DNA of 14,350 nt from Chloroflexota bacterium. Its GTDB lineage: Bacteria > Chloroflexota > Chloroflexia > QHBQ01 > JADMIH01. How positions within the stretch are numbered: position 1 is the first letter of the stretch; each line of letters opens with the position of its first letter. The translations under genes and the position numbers were made by a program. The stretch spans positions 1-14,350 of the forward strand of contig JADMIH010000098.1 in assembly GCA_015478675.1 (NCBI GenBank). The letters are read 5' to 3'. The notes below the pieces were generated by a model. The model ran no database searches and had not been told where the DNA came from. It worked only from the letters and a program-made list of their open reading frames with translations. This document shows positions 14,338 through 14,350 of this stretch, piece by piece.

Positions 14338-14350
14338 AATTAGGAATTAT

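Overview
This 14.35 kb window looks like bacterial chromosome, most likely from a member of the Chloroflexota. The reasons are several secreted proteins with Pro/Thr (PTNTP-type) linkers, a transposase fragment resembling those abundant in Ktedonobacteria-like genomes, heptameric TACGCAC/TACGCAA-type intergenic repeats, and a moderately high G+C content. The phylum call is inference from style; no rRNA or other lineage marker is present.

Layout. Positions 1-266 hold the N-terminal part of a minus-strand transposase that runs off the left edge. From 537 to 6366 lie three minus-strand genes for exported or membrane-anchored proteins: a SIMPL (DUF541) protein, and two paralogous secreted proteins of about 700-775 residues. 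The paralogues share an uncharacterised core with a CAPPDTNG motif and end in different C-terminal domains (Ig-like and jelly-roll-like). Each has its own promoter-like sequence and each is followed by a hairpin. After a repeat-bearing gap comes the only clear plus-strand gene, lepB (signal peptidase I), with a good promoter. It converges on a minus-strand block: a GNAT acetyltransferase, a secreted, probably surface-anchored clan-A glycoside hydrolase, a HicB-like/DinB fusion, ispE, rsmA (ksgA) and a long coiled-coil protein.

How the genes fit together. The left and middle parts have an export theme: three or four proteins with N-terminal hydrophobic segments plus a signal peptidase, and low-complexity stalks of the kind that hold domains away from the cell surface. 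The right part is conserved housekeeping: rRNA dimethylation (rsmA) followed after 33 bases by isoprenoid precursor synthesis (ispE), a pairing common in bacteria. The upstream coiled-coil gene and the downstream DinB gene may be co-transcribed with them.

The least described parts are the tandem secreted paralogues with their regulatory regions, the HicB-DinB fusion and the coiled-coil protein. I saw no CRISPR array, tRNA, rRNA, phage module or recognisable defence system.
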